A stretch of 64,000 bases of DNA from Neurospora intermedia (taxonomy: Eukaryota > Ascomycota > Sordariomycetes > Sordariales > Sordariaceae): assembly GCA_037102815.1 (NCBI GenBank), contig BTPP01000002.1, positions 620,001 to 684,000 on the forward strand, given 5' to 3'. Both the position numbers and the translations under genes were made by a program. Positions within the stretch are counted from its first letter, which is position 1. Each line of letters begins with the position of its first letter. A model generated the notes under the pieces. It did not search any database and was not told the DNA's origin. It saw only the letters and a list, made by a program, of their open reading frames with translations. Positions 25,326 to 38,286 of the stretch are shown here, piece after piece.

Positions 25326-25609
25326 AGCTCTGGTTCCCGGCTTGTTGCCAATGCAGCTCTACTGCGTATACAGGTACCTACCTAGGTCGACTATAAACAG
25401 AGACTTAACTTCAGCCGCTGGTGAGCTTTCCGTTCTCTGCCGCTCTTTGGGGGTAGGTACTCTGCTCTGCTCTTTGCTCTTTGCCTGCTCTAATGCTCTG
25501 CTCTTGCTTACCCTCCCCACGGCAATTCCTCCCGAGCACGCCGTTCGTTCGCAGCTTACCTTTCCAGCTGTCCACCTCCAGCTGGGTGTCTACTTTCAGC
25601 TGTCTACCT

Positions 25610-25690
25610 CTAGCTGTCATGTCAAGCTGTCATGTCAAACTCGTCTGACAAGCTGTCATCAAGCTGTCATGTCAAGCTGTCAAGCTGTCC
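25610..25690. repeat. AAGCTGTCATGTC minisatellite
   Basis: Five to six imperfect units of AAGCTGTC(ATGTC) in direct orientation, preceded by diverged CAGCTGTC units from about 25562. Confidence 0.7.
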
Positions 25691-27781
25691 CTGTGCACAG
25701 GTACCTATGTACCCATCCCCATGTAACCACAACCACACCCACAAGCGCTACCACCTCGGCTACCACAACTAGACTAGCGCCGTCGTCGATCACCATTCCC
25801 GACCGGGGCTCACAGTACATAGTACACTGTAACTCCACTACCCGAGGCCCCTTTTACTGTACGCAGTAAGTACCAGGAATGCAACTGCAACTGCAACTGC
25901 AACTGCATGTGGGAAATCCCCCAGACCCCCAGACCCCATTGACATTGTGCAGTGCAGTTGATCGACGACTGGGTGGGATTGATTGTTGGATTCAACCTAC
26001 CCATGTTTTTGGACACATTTGACCAAAGCAAGCATGTACCTTACCTTGCTCTACGCAGGGTGGGATGGCACGATGGATGATGGATAGAGGTATGCACACT
26101 CGAAGCGAGCTCGCAAGCGACGGCGAGTTTTGGAAGCGAGAGCCGAAGTGCAGTGCTACCTTATAACCTACGACCTTATAAGCTACGACCTTACCTCTAC
26201 CTACCTACCTTACCTAGGTTGGTCAGCTAGGTCCAGTCTCCCTGTTGGTTGGTTGATAGGGTGACAGGTTGACGGGTAGGTTGAGAGGTAAGGCCGCCAA
26301 AATGATATCCTTCGCTTATCGTGATGACATGAAACAACAATCGTGACTGATCAGAATTTTTGTGATGATCAACGCCTATCAACAATGTACCTGTCTACCT
26401 ATCTACCTGTCTACCTACCTCTAGACTAGGTAGGTACCTGCCTACTACACACATCGGATCATGTTCCCTTCCATTGCATTGTATCACTTTCGACTTTTGA
26501 CGTTGAGGGACTTGAGGGAGAAAAAGGGACCTAACTTCTCTTCAGCTACCTCTACCTAGGTAGGCCTACAGAAGAGCTTCTCGTGTGTATAAACTTATGG
26601 GTGACATAGTAGGTAGATATAAGGTAGATACAGCAAGCATTCCATACCTGGAGCTGAAGCTGAATCTAGGTAAGCTGAGCTGGAGCCGAAGCTGGAGCTG
26701 AACCTATGTGACCCCCCCGCGGTGATCAATAACTATCTCTCGAGTAACAGGACCAGGATTAAGAAGGTCCGTCTTGATTATATAATCTCCATGGGTTTTA
26801 TCTTCATCAATACCCCTCTACTCTAGGGCCCAGGTGGTCGCTTCAGCTGAGAGCGTGAAATTATTTGAAATCCGAGGTTTGTCCAGACTGTACGTAGATC
26901 CTGGTAAATTCTCCACGTGTAGGTAGGTAGGTACCGTAATTTAGGGTATGATATCCGGTTTCAGTCGAGGCACTTCCTTTGACTTGTACATTCTATCGGT
27001 CAGGAACATACATGTACCTAATCAGAGTGCTGTCGGGTGTGAATCCGATCGAAAGCCGGCAAGCTGAAACACCAATACCTCGCTTTGATAACGAAGGTAA
27101 ACCTCATCACTGGTTATAGAATGTCTTCTACCTAGATACTAAACTTCAGAATTGAGAGAGGTGTTGTGGTTGTCACAGTAGACGGAAGTATTGCCTGGTA
27201 CAGTCTTTTCCTCGTTGAAGACCGAACGACGACCGAGACCAGCCGAAAAGATGTTATCGTCTCCACGATCCGTTCGTCTCATGCATGTCAAATGCCCTAC
27301 GCACCTGAGGTATTATTGATGGCGGAAGACGGCATGAACCGTTGGGGTCGCATGAGAAACCTAAGCGGCCGACACGTTTGATTCGTCTGCTTAAGCAAGG
27401 CTGTAGTTCGGTGGTGCCGTTTGCCGATCCCTGTCTCCTTTTGGAGAGGGTTAGGCTTGCGATTTCAGCTGCAGACTGCAGCTCTTTTTCGGGCTTAGCC
27501 GTTGACTGGAAGGAGGGGTACCTGCCGAGGGTATCAACACATGGAGGGGATTACTGCAGGTTGTACGCCAGTTGTGCTTGATTAAAACATTATGCTTGTA
27601 TTGTTGTTGTTGGGTATCTTGTTCTGCTCTGCAGACGTATGCTTCGTGGGTAGGTATTATCCTCCATGCCCCCCCTTCCCTGGTCCCCCATGGTATCTCC
27701 CTTTCACGCTTCTCTCTTCTCGTCATCCCATCCTTTGATTCTCTCTCCTCCACCCTCGCTACCTAGTTACAGATAATAAGA

Positions 27782-30010
27782 CTAATAAGTACAAAGTTGA
27801 ATTTGGGGTATATGTTGATGTGAAACATTAAGGGAATGGCTAGGACTCTGACTTGGTACATGGCCCATCAAAAGAGTCTGTTGTTGTTGCGCACGTTGCT
27901 GCTGCTGCTGGACAAGCTCCAGCGTATGTAAATGCTCCCTTGCCAGGTTGTTGAACGTCTGCATCTTTCGTAGCGCGTCCATGCACGACTGGATCTCGCC
28001 GTCGTATTCGGTTTCCGTGGCGGGGATGAAGCCCTCGGGCACTTGGGCGGCGAGGTCGTTGATGGTTTGGGTCCGTTGGGATATTAGGCGGGAGGCAGCA
28101 AGAGAGATGGAGAGAGGGAGGAAGATGTGTGCCTTTTTAACCTGTTAGTAACTTACTAGAATTGGGAGGAATTGAGGAAAAGAAAATATACCTTGAAATA
28201 ACCAAGATGCTCATGAGCCTTAGTCAAGGCGGCAATCTCCCTCGCGGCCCTCAGCGCCCGCTTCTGGTACTCAAACACGGCCGGATCCCAAGCCTGCTGC
28301 TGTCCGTTCCCCTGGCAGTCACCAGCCTCTACCACCTTGCACAAGTTGATGGTTGTCGTGTGAGCAAGCATGAAAGCAAAAAAGAGCATTGGATCCGCCG
28401 CCGCCGACACAACCGGGTAGCTCTGCACAAGAGAATCCAGCCTCTTGTTGACCATGCCGGCCAGCCATTCGTGTCGGATCCAAAAGTCGGCCGAGTTGCT
28501 ACCGTAAGTGCGCTCGACGTTGGCAACCTGCGTGTGGGAGAGGGTGCGGCCACAGATAGTGGCGAGCACGACACTCTCGGCCAAGGGAGAAAACAGGCCG
28601 TGGTCGCCGGATGCGATGGCTTCGGAAAGGAAACACATTTGGATCGGTTGGCCGCTTTGGAAGGAAAGTTCGGGCGAGGGGAGGCGAGTGCAGATCTGTG
28701 CATATGTCATGTCAGCATGATGTTCCTTCCCTTGTATCTGCAAGTGAACTTGTGAACTTACCACCTCCTCCATCAACGTCAATGGCCACTGGTTCTTCAA
28801 ACTGATGAACCGATCCAAGCAATACGCCACCCAAAACGTCCTCCTCCGCTCCTCCACCAGCACCGGGTCCTCTCCCTGCTGCAGCATCGACCTCTCGGGG
28901 CTATCAATTTCGTGCAGCCTTGCCAGCTGTACCAGCCTGAACGCCCTGCCGGCCGTTACCCACCCGCGCTTATAGTTTGTCCTGGAGAACTCGTAGAAGG
29001 CAAGCAAAAGCCAGGCTTGGATTTCCTCGACGCAGACGGGGCTTTCGTGAGGGTGGTGGTTCTCGTACATGTCGAGCGACTCGAGCATCTGCTTGGTTTC
29101 GTTGTAGAGGGTGTCACGGTAGGATTCGAACTGGGAGGACAAGGCCATGGCCAGCGTCCACATGGCGTACTGGAGACATAGGCGGGGGTTGGGGGCGTTG
29201 TTGTGGTGGTGGGCGGAGAGCGGTGTTTGTTGGGAGAGGGCGAAGTAGCGGGACTGGTTGAAGATGGGGACATTGGGGTGGACGCGGTCGAAATAGAGTT
29301 GGTCGCTGTAAGAGGTTAGAAGGTGGCTTGGAATGCCTTGGGAGACGAGAGGATGAGACATACAGGTCAGCACGCATGAGATCATGGATCAAGGCGCGCT
29401 TTGGTGGTGTGGGTGGTGATGGAGGGAACTTGAAGTTTTGCATGGACAAGGGAATCTGTGGAGTCATGGGCGAAAGCTGTCCATTGTGGGTGTGGTAGTC
29501 GCCCTCCCATATCGAACCCCTCCCTCGTGGTGAGGCAACTTGGCTGAGGTCGCCTTCGGAGGCAGGTCCTGGTGGTGTTGTGCAAGTGCTGGTGGCAGAA
29601 AGAGGATGTTGTAAAAGGTCGGCGTCGCCATGGAGAGATAGGCCTTCGAGGTTGGTTGGGTCGAGACTGAGACGACGTTCAAGAGCAACTTCAGAAAAAA
29701 AAAAAGATGATGTCAATAATTTGATACAGCTGAAGAAGACGCGAATACGAGGGCTGGAATAAGGCGGGGTGAGGCGCAACTTACCGATGCGGCTCCGCAG
29801 GGCCTTGAGATCGCCTTTCTTGGGCCCGCGGGCGAGGCGGTTGTGGTTGACTTCGCATACGATTCCTGCATCGGCGCAAGTTCCGCATTGGGGACGTTGC
29901 CGGTCGCATCGCAACTTGCGTTTCCGGCACTCCTCACAGGCGGACCCGGGCAGCTGTCTCGGCTGCGGAGGCCCGTCGGTGCTGCTGGTTCGTCGGCTAG
30001 CAGGCGGCAT
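27782..30010 (-). CDS. Zn2Cys6 fungal transcription factor
   Basis: Five exons on the minus strand: 30010-29785, 29688-29364, 29305-28762, 28695-28192 and 28132-27782. The four introns (96, 58, 66 and 59 nt) have GTAAGT/GTATGT/GTATAT donors and AG acceptors, and the exon total is 1950 nt, an exact 649-aa frame. Residues 25-52 form the binuclear zinc cluster (Cys25, 28, 35, 42, 45, 52; spacing 2-6-6-2-6), which binds CGG-type half sites. From about residue 184 comes the fungal-specific regulatory domain ([16 protein letters not shown]; later [16 protein letters not shown] and ICTRLPSPE). A Gln-rich tail lies about 35 residues before the C-terminus. It acts in the nucleus. Its targets cannot be read from the sequence; the convergent PKS 3.8 kb away is a possible one. 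Intron 1 has no stop in frame, so an unspliced reading makes a misleading longer N-terminal frame. Confidence 0.93.
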
Positions 30011-33000
30011 CTTGGCTGTGTAACTGGTTGGTGTATCTTTTTGTCGTTTGTCTTTTTTTTTTTTGCTATGGGCGTGGTGTTGTTGATGATGATGATGTTG
30101 AGGATGTTTGGAGGCACCGCGGGACGGGACTTGGTCTTTAATACCACGCTTGCTCTCGCATTAAGTTTGGGGTGTCGGTCAGTTTATGGAAGGTGAAGAG
30201 CAGCAGCAACCAGGAACACTAGTAGGTGGACAAGGGATATGGATGTCTACAAGGGGGTGAGGGTGGGTAACTCGGCGAAATGGGTTGAGTTGTAAATCTG
30301 GGGAAGTGTGCCGTGCTGTGTGTGCTGTGCTGTGCTGTGCTGCTCGTGTGTGGGATGGATGCCCGACTGGTGGATGGAGATGATGGGATTGATGGATATT
30401 GCACTTCGGCGACTCCTCCTGCTACACTATGTATTGTCAAGCATAACGTCAGCGGGATGTGCCCGTGTTTTCACTGCCTGAGGAGTGAGGGCAGCTGGAG
30501 ATGGAGATGAATCGGGGATGGATGTGCAATTGCCCACCCAAATGTTCCACTCTGGATGGAGGACGCCATGATGGTGGACAGTCTTTCCTCACTCAGATAC
30601 GGGATCCAGACCACTGCAGCGTTAGCGCCTCTACAGTGCTGTCTCTAACTGTACGGGGTATGTACTGAACGTACCGCCAGCTGGGTACCTAGGTGACATC
30701 TAACTCAAGATTGTCGTCGTCGATGGATGGAGGATGGCAGGGCAGGGGTTCAAGGGGTCCCCTCCTCAGCTACCTTACCTGGTCCTGTTCATCTGGTTCG
30801 TTGACCGGCGACAGCGAGAGAGCACACAGTGACACATCTGATAATCGACACAAAGAACCTTGTTCAAGAAGAAGCACATGAACCGGCCAGAAGGGAATAG
30901 CAGCGAGCGCGGGAGACGGCACCGGAATGATTCCGGATGTGTCGAGTTCATGGTGTTGATGGGTGATGTGGTTGTTGTTGTTGTTGCTGTTCAAGGGAAT
31001 AATCTGCTTCCCCGTCTCAACTCCAACGAACGACACCCAAACACTCACTGGCTGCTTCGGGCACCAAATGGCGGATTTTCAGGGCTGTTTGAAGAGGTCT
31101 TGGCATCCCTTTCAGACTGTCCTTAACAGCCCGGCCCCCTGTACCTCTACTGTAACCCTCTCTCTGTCTTAGGTACCCTTGCCATCCACATTACCACCCC
31201 TGAATTTCCCATTCAACATCCATCCCCAGAATTGTCATTTATCCCACCTTCACTTTGGTGACATCCATCCATCCATCCATCCATCCATCATTTAATCTCC
31301 CCTCATCTGCTATTTTCATCGCCGCCATCATCTAATCGCCCCATTCCACAGCGGAAGTCGATCCGAGCTAAATCGTCACTTCCTCCACACATCAGTATCA
31401 TCATCATCTCGTCGCCCAGTGGCATCCATGAAAGAGTGGGGGACATGCGAGGCTCGTGATAGATCCTTTTTTGCTTTTGGGCGTTTTTTTGGCATCCATC
31501 CAGCAGCGGAACTGCTATCAGTGAGACACTTCCAGGCCTGTGCAACCCCTGTCAACGACGACGACCACGACGACGCCGACGGTCCCAGTGATGATTTGGG
31601 GCTCAACGCCTCACCTCACCGAATAAAAGTGCCCGGAACCGTAGCAACATTGACCAATGACATGACACTTGATCTTCTCCTCCCTCATCCCCATCCCATC
31701 ACGCCTGGCCTCACTCACTCGAGACATTTCAAACCAAACCAAACCAAACCATCACCGGCATCCGTCCGTCAAACCCGCCAGCGCCGCCTGATCGATGATC
31801 CATGATCCTGGCTCCGATCCTTGAGACACTGTCCGTCTGTATCAGGAAAGTCCACCTAACCATCAACGTCCCTCGGCTCCCATTGGGTCCCACGGCGTTC
31901 CCGAAAAGGCCTCGCGATTTATGACCAAGCTGTCAACTTGCTTGAAAGCTCCTCACAAGTTCGTGACCACTTCGCCATAGACTCGCTCTCTCTCTCTCCA
32001 CCGCCTGCGTGTTCACCTTTCAGCTAGTCCAGCAACCCTCGACCAAAAGACGTCGAGCATTACCCGATAGAGTATGGTAGCTTCACCTTAGCGTCGACCC
32101 ACACCAGCGTTCAATGTCTCCGTAGCAGCCAGAACGGGGACCTTTTTGCTTGTCTGTCATTCATTGTCAACAAGTCGACGTCTTTCTCCCTTTGCTTCTT
32201 CTTCTTCACTTTGTCTCGTCATCTCCATTTCTCATTATTGTCCACCACGAAAACTTTAATCATCCCAGTGTTGGATCCCGCCCGTTTAAAATCCCCGTCT
32301 GCAATTAAATTGCAAAACTCTAAATTGAGAGATTACTCGCATCACGACCTTCCACTTGACCCAGAGGCGGTACATATGCGCAATGCTGATCGTCGACTTG
32401 GCAAGCGGGAAGAGAGTTGCCGATGCTACCTCGAACCACTTGGCCAAAATGAGGTATCCGGCTTGGCGGGGACTTCTCGTGGTTTGGGAGGAGGTTGAAG
32501 AGGTTGAATACCTTGCCTAATTTGACATCCACGATGCGATGAAACACGTCCAGTCCACAGGGTAACCCTCCATTTTCATGTTGACAGCTTCACATCCAGA
32601 CGGGCTTGCATTTTGACATCAATGGATCAAGAAAGAAACTGACTGATGGTCACCATCACGGATCTGAGAGCTGTGCCTTCAGCACCGTGCAGAGACCGAT
32701 GGCTGGCTGGCTGGCTGGCGTCACGCTCGGTACTTCTCTCAAATGCCGGCAGTCTACCGGCTTTTCCCACTCTTCACTGTGTACGAGATGCATTGCGTCC
32801 AGTCACCTACATTGAATGTACACCGTTCGTTCGTTAGCCGAACATGTGCATCAAAGTCAAACATCATGTCACCAACTTTAACGGTCGGATATCGTTCCAA
32901 CCCTTTTTTCCCCCGCATAACATGTCGGCAAACCGATTCGTCCTGTCCTTTACAACTCCCCGACGCATGCCCGTTGTAGTGTTTCCGAAGACTGACAGCA

Positions 33001-34196
33001 ACCTTGGCGTATTCATCGTATGATGGCGCCAAAGCGTCTCAATGTCTCATCGTCCGAGGAGAAACACGAGTGCTTGTCTGCGCGAATATCAGAATCAGTG
33101 AATTTGCCTCATCACATGTCTAATCAAAAAAACCCTCTCATCTCCATCACCACGCCTTACTATTCCTACCTTACCTAGCACCCTTACACAGCTGTACTGT
33201 ATACATCACAGACACAACACCTTCCACCTGCCTATTCGGTAGAGCTGGATACATCCCCCTCCCCCCTCCATCCCCCCATCCCAGCTTCTCTCTCACACAC
33301 ACACACATTCATCCACTCACGTATTCCCAAAGAATCCATCCCTGCTGCCGATCTCTCCACCTGATCTCCCCCCCCTTCCCCCCCTTTCATACCCAGAGGA
33401 TCAATCATATCATATCATCTTCATGCGACCCAAACCTGCAGTCCATGGATTGACGATTTGATTGCCTGTCCATGACATGTAACCGAAAGCTACCTCGCCT
33501 TACACTACACACCCACGAGCCGAGCTACCGTGGTCGGTCGGTCGTCGTATGCAAGTGACACATCCTTCCGCGCCCGCGCGCCCGCGGTTGGTGACCATGA
33601 ACTTGTCCTTGTCCATCCATTCTCTAGTTCTACACTATGTCCCGCCTTGAAGGTGATTGGACCGATCAGAATCAAACTATCGGAAACAGCCGGGACGTTG
33701 TCCGGGGCCGGTGTCCGGCATGCTTTTACCGTACTGTATCTACCTCTACACTATACACTACACTACACTACACTTGCTCGTCCACCGCATCGCTGTTGAC
33801 TTGATGATATTGCGTGCTCATTGATGTGTACTACTAGGTGGAGTGCCCGCACTGACGGCCATCCGGGGAAAAAGAGGATGAATCCGGGGATACCTACTTA
33901 CCTACCTACCTACATTAACCTAGAGGTACCTCTACTGACTATGTGCCCAGCCCAGTGCCGCCTAGCTCAGGTTCGTACTGTCGGCGAATAGTAAGTAGGC
34001 GTTGAATAAGACATAGAAAGGTACCCTAGATACCTCTATGAATGGTGAGGCGGCTGCACACCTCCACTCTTCTTTCTATGTCTGTTCAGGTCGCTGCAAT
34101 GTCTCACTTCACACATCTTTGACATTTTTCATTCTCATACGCAAGGCATGGAACATGCCGGCAGACCTACTTGCTAGGCAGGTAAGGTCAGTGTTC
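30011..34196. other. Gene-free stretch upstream of Zn2Cys6 gene
   Basis: Promoter and leader of the regulator near 30011-31000, then 3 kb with no supportable gene. Short repeats include TGCTG at 30310-30345, CATC units at 31262-31289 and AAACC units near 31730-31750. Frames reach about 128 aa but lack domains and overlap both strands. Confidence 0.4.
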
Positions 34197-37100
34197 ATAA
34201 TGAGTTGAGGTAATTTTTTTTTTTCCTCGCTTTACCTCAACTCGTTTCAAATCGTTCAACTCACCTCATCCCAATGTTGAAATTACTTGCTTCATTTGGG
34301 AAATAAAGCCGGAAACCCCATTTTTCCGGTCCCGGGATATAGTAATTATACACTTCTATTAGCCGTATTGGCACCAAAACACAATAAAAACGACCAGGAA
34401 AAATACACAAACCAACAACGAAAACTAGAACCAACATTAGAAGGAAGCCATTATAATACCCGTAAGGTTAGCTAACCATCGATTTCAATATCGATACAAT
34501 TCTAAACTTTCAAATACAATAGTTTATTTATTGTATTATAATATAAACGGTATCTCTATAGTACTAGTATTAACTAGGTAGTACTAAACGCTCTTTTAAT
34601 ATTGTTAGATATCGATAGAATAGAGAAGTAGTTAAATACTATTTTTAATAAGTAGGGATATTTCCCTTTATATTACCTCTACTAGTTTAGCGGGTCGGTA
34701 ATTCGTAACGGCGTTTCTTTAATATATATTATAAGCTCTTCTTCGAAGGAGGGCGGTAATAGTTTCGTAGTATTATAGAAGCCGGGTAGGGTTAATTAAC
34801 TATAGGGGTCGGATGCCTAGTTCTAAGAAGTATTTAGAGTTGTAACTAGGGTAATAGGAGTATTGAGTTCGTAATTTCGCTAATTCTTAAAGTCCGTCGC
34901 TTAGTACTAATTATAGTAGATCGCTTTAAGTTGGCGGATAATATTATTAGTTTTATAGCGAAGTAATTTTATATTTAAATACTTTCTTCTTTGCCCGGGA
35001 TAAAATACATTAGTAATCTAGTATAATAATAATTTACCTATAACCGTTACGTATTTTTCGAACTTAGTAATAGTATAATTAATATTATCCCGGATAAATT
35101 AGTAACTAAAAATTAATAATGTAAGGAGAGAGGGAAATTAGCTAGGATTGCTAGCAGTCTAACTATTAGCGGTTTAACTATTAGCGGTCTAACTACTACT
35201 AGCAATTTAATTATTAGTACTAGTAGTTTAACTATTATAACGAGGGCGAATTTAATTGCTAGAAGGAGGAAGTTAATTACTGTAGTAAATTTAATTACCA
35301 GTAAGAGGAGACGAAACTATTAATTAATAGGGATTACGCCATTAGGGATTAAAAGTAGGTATATTAAGCTTAAAATCGTTTAAATAATACAGTCGGTTAA
35401 TAGCGCGGCGGGGTCGACTCTAATTCTAATTCTAATTATTACTAGTAATTTCTTATAAGGGACTATTATAATCGACGTTGCTATTAATCTCTATTTCCTT
35501 ATCAACTTCAACCTTATTTTCTAAAATATCGCGTTTCTTAATCGAATCTAACGTAATCCTCTTAACGTAGAGAGTCCGCTACGTTTTAAAATCGTTTAAA
35601 ATACGGTAGAGGGTAGCGAATATTATAGGGAAATAAAGTTATCTTTATTTAAAAATTTTAATAGTAATTTTAAAGGGATGGAGGATATCGAGTATTGCAT
35701 TAAGTATATCCCAATCTTTAGGGTAAAGAATATTATTAGCAGGGATACGTTTAGCAGGGTTATATTAACGAAAGTTCTAAGTATAGAAATAATTAATCGC
35801 TTCCTTTAATTTAAATACTCTTTCAATTATAAAGAATACCGAATTCTAACGAATATCGTTATTAGCAATAAAATTAGTAGTTTTAAAATCTAGGTTAATA
35901 AAGATCGCGCCCAAATCTTCCCTCTCTTTATCAGTTAATTTCCCCTTCGCAAAGTCAGTAAATTTCTCTCTACGCTAGGAAGAACGGCGTACGAAGGTAA
36001 TAACGTTACGAAATTTACTAATTGGGCTACGCTTATGCTACTCCTTCGTTAAACTATCCTCCTTAGCGGGGTTAATTATAATTTGCAATATATTAGTATC
36101 CCCCTCAAGAAAGGATTTAGCGGCGAAATTAAGGATATAATTAAAATAATGTAAGTGAAGGCGGTCTTTCAACTTATCGACTATAGCACTATTAGTCTAG
36201 AAGCTAATATTACTACTAAATATATCGTCAATTATATAAGTAACGTAAATATTGTTTAATTTAATATTATTACTTTAAAAGTATCTAAGCTAATCGAAAT
36301 CCCGCAAACTATACTCATTAAGAAGCTCGAAATACAACGACGCGATATTTATACTGCCGTACCCCCCCTTTACATATTAAAAACCTAGAAAGTTATTCTA
36401 TAGCTACCGCTCCTTATCGAAATAATAAACGTACATCCCTAGCAAGGCAAAGCTATTACTAAAGGTCTAGAGATCGAAGGATATATATTTCCTAAATAGG
36501 CTCGCTAGTATCTTCAATTTAATAGCCTTTATTGAGCGTATATAACCGAAGTCAACCTACGATTTAATTGTAACTCCGGTCTTTAGCAATAATTTACCTA
36601 CTATATTATAGTTAAGCAAAGATAATAGTTAGCGGAAGCTCGGGTTAATAACCGCGTTAAAGGGCACGTTATAGTCGATAACCCAATTGAGCAATAAGTC
36701 TTTAAATGTATCGACAACTGGCTTAAGTATAGAGACTCGCCCTAATCTATAAGCCTCAACAATTTAGTCGAATATACTCTAAGCCGCTATCTTCTAGCAT
36801 TTGGGCGTTAGACTATCCTTATCCTCGTCGTCGAATCCTTCTACTTAATAGATTCTCTAAAAGTATTAGATCGCAAATATTATCGCAGCGCTAACGTAGA
36901 TCTAGTCACAATCGCGGCAAGCCTACGCGTAGCCGACGGTCTTATAAATAGTACTTCTATTAATAACTTCCTTTTTAATTTCGGCTAGCCAAGTACTATA
37001 ATATTTAACGGGGGAGGTTCGAAGGCGAACTCGTAACAACTACACGTCGATTACATAGTCTTTACCTTTATATCTAATGCGGGGGAATTTGCTTATTTGT

Positions 37101-37805
37101 AGCGGTATTTATACGATTTACTAGCGGTTAGTCTCGATCTCTAGCGGACACTAGGGGGGGGGGGGGGGGATATACCTCATCTTTAAACTTAACGGCAAGG
37201 TCCCTAATACGTTGAAAGACGGTCTTACCCCTTTTTAATATAGCAAATATATTAGTAGTAAGGGTAGTATTATCTCTATCGGCTAGAATAATAGTAGGGG
37301 AACTAGGGGGATTCTCCGCAAAGGAAGTACTAGGGGTAGTCTCTACTATACTAGCAGGGGTAAGAAGTATAGTAGAGTAATAAAGAGAGGGAGAAAGAGA
37401 ATATAGGGGAGCCTAGTACGTACAGTTGGAGGTGGCTTGATCTCTCCTTAATACTACGTCGATATCGCTACTCTTAAGCTAATTAATTAAATTAGGAAGG
37501 CTAGTACGTACCCCCCAATTACCCCTAGCTATACTCTTTACAATCAAACGAATAACCGTCGGGAATAGACTTTTCACGGGAGGAGCGGACGGATACGGTA
37601 CTAGGCGCCAAATATTGCAAAGAGCTAGATTCCCAGCAAAAATCTACCCCTTTTAATATTAGGGACTATAGTATATTTAAATCTAGTAAACCGAAATAAA
37701 GCGAATAAGTAAGGCGACTTCGACTCGATTATTTACGTGGGGACTCGATTTGCCTCACGACCTCGCCTCACCTCATTACTCATTACTCATTACTCAACTC
37801 ATTAT
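34197..37805. mobile_element. RIP-eroded TIR DNA transposon (possibly hAT-like)
   Basis: The block opens with ATAATGAGTTGAGGTAAT (34197) and closes with the inverted match ATTACTCAACTCATTAT (ending 37805), so it has terminal inverted repeats of about 17 bp and a span of 3609 bp. Inside the ends are repeated CCTCA/TAATGAG subterminal motifs. The interior, about 34480-37700, is AT-rich, almost without CpA/TpG, and has no open frame, as expected after RIP. A G16 run survives at 37154-37169. Length, TIRs and subterminal repeats suit a Class II element. I see no clear 8-bp target duplication; a TA duplication is possible, so hAT versus Tc1/mariner is undecided. Transposase is not recognisable. Confidence 0.6.
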
Positions 37806-38241
37806 AAATACTAGGTAAGGTAGCATACCCTGACCCATTTCCCATGTCGTCCGGGTCCGGGTCTGGTTCCTGGTCTCAAGTCTCAAGTTCTCAAGCCACC
37901 CCCGCTTATTGAGTGTGGTTCGTGGTGGTGGTGGTCTCAAACCCCCGTTACTTACCCGTCGTGCTCATTCCGGTCTCCTGCTCCTTGCCTGGGCCATCCA
38001 TGTACATACCATGTTCTCCTATTTCACCATTTTGACATGTCGTCGGTGAACGCCGGGTCTAGAAGCGAACTTTAGGTACTTGTCGCTTAGGCGTACCGCA
38101 CATCTACCTACCTCTACACAGAATGTGAACTGTTTAATATGGAAGTCTGAACAGACATACATATAATGGATGGAACGTGCACCAGACTTCAACTCACGCG
38201 TTCTTGTCTTTCCCTCTCTCTCTTTCGGGTTGTCTATTGTT

Positions 38242-38286
<45 letters not shown>

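Larger units (their letters stand above)
23968..27781. other. Convergent intergenic region, repeat-rich
   Basis: 3.8 kb between the PKS and the Zn2Cys6 gene, which converge. There is no gene, but many short repeats: GCAGA units at 24258-24288, imperfect GGTGAA/CATGGA repeats at 24075-24155, TAGG/CTGGG units at 25226-25325, AAGCTGTCATGTC units at 25610-25690, GCAACT units at 25877-25905, and GAGCTGAAGCT-like units at 26650-26705. Both transcripts should end here. Confidence 0.4.
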
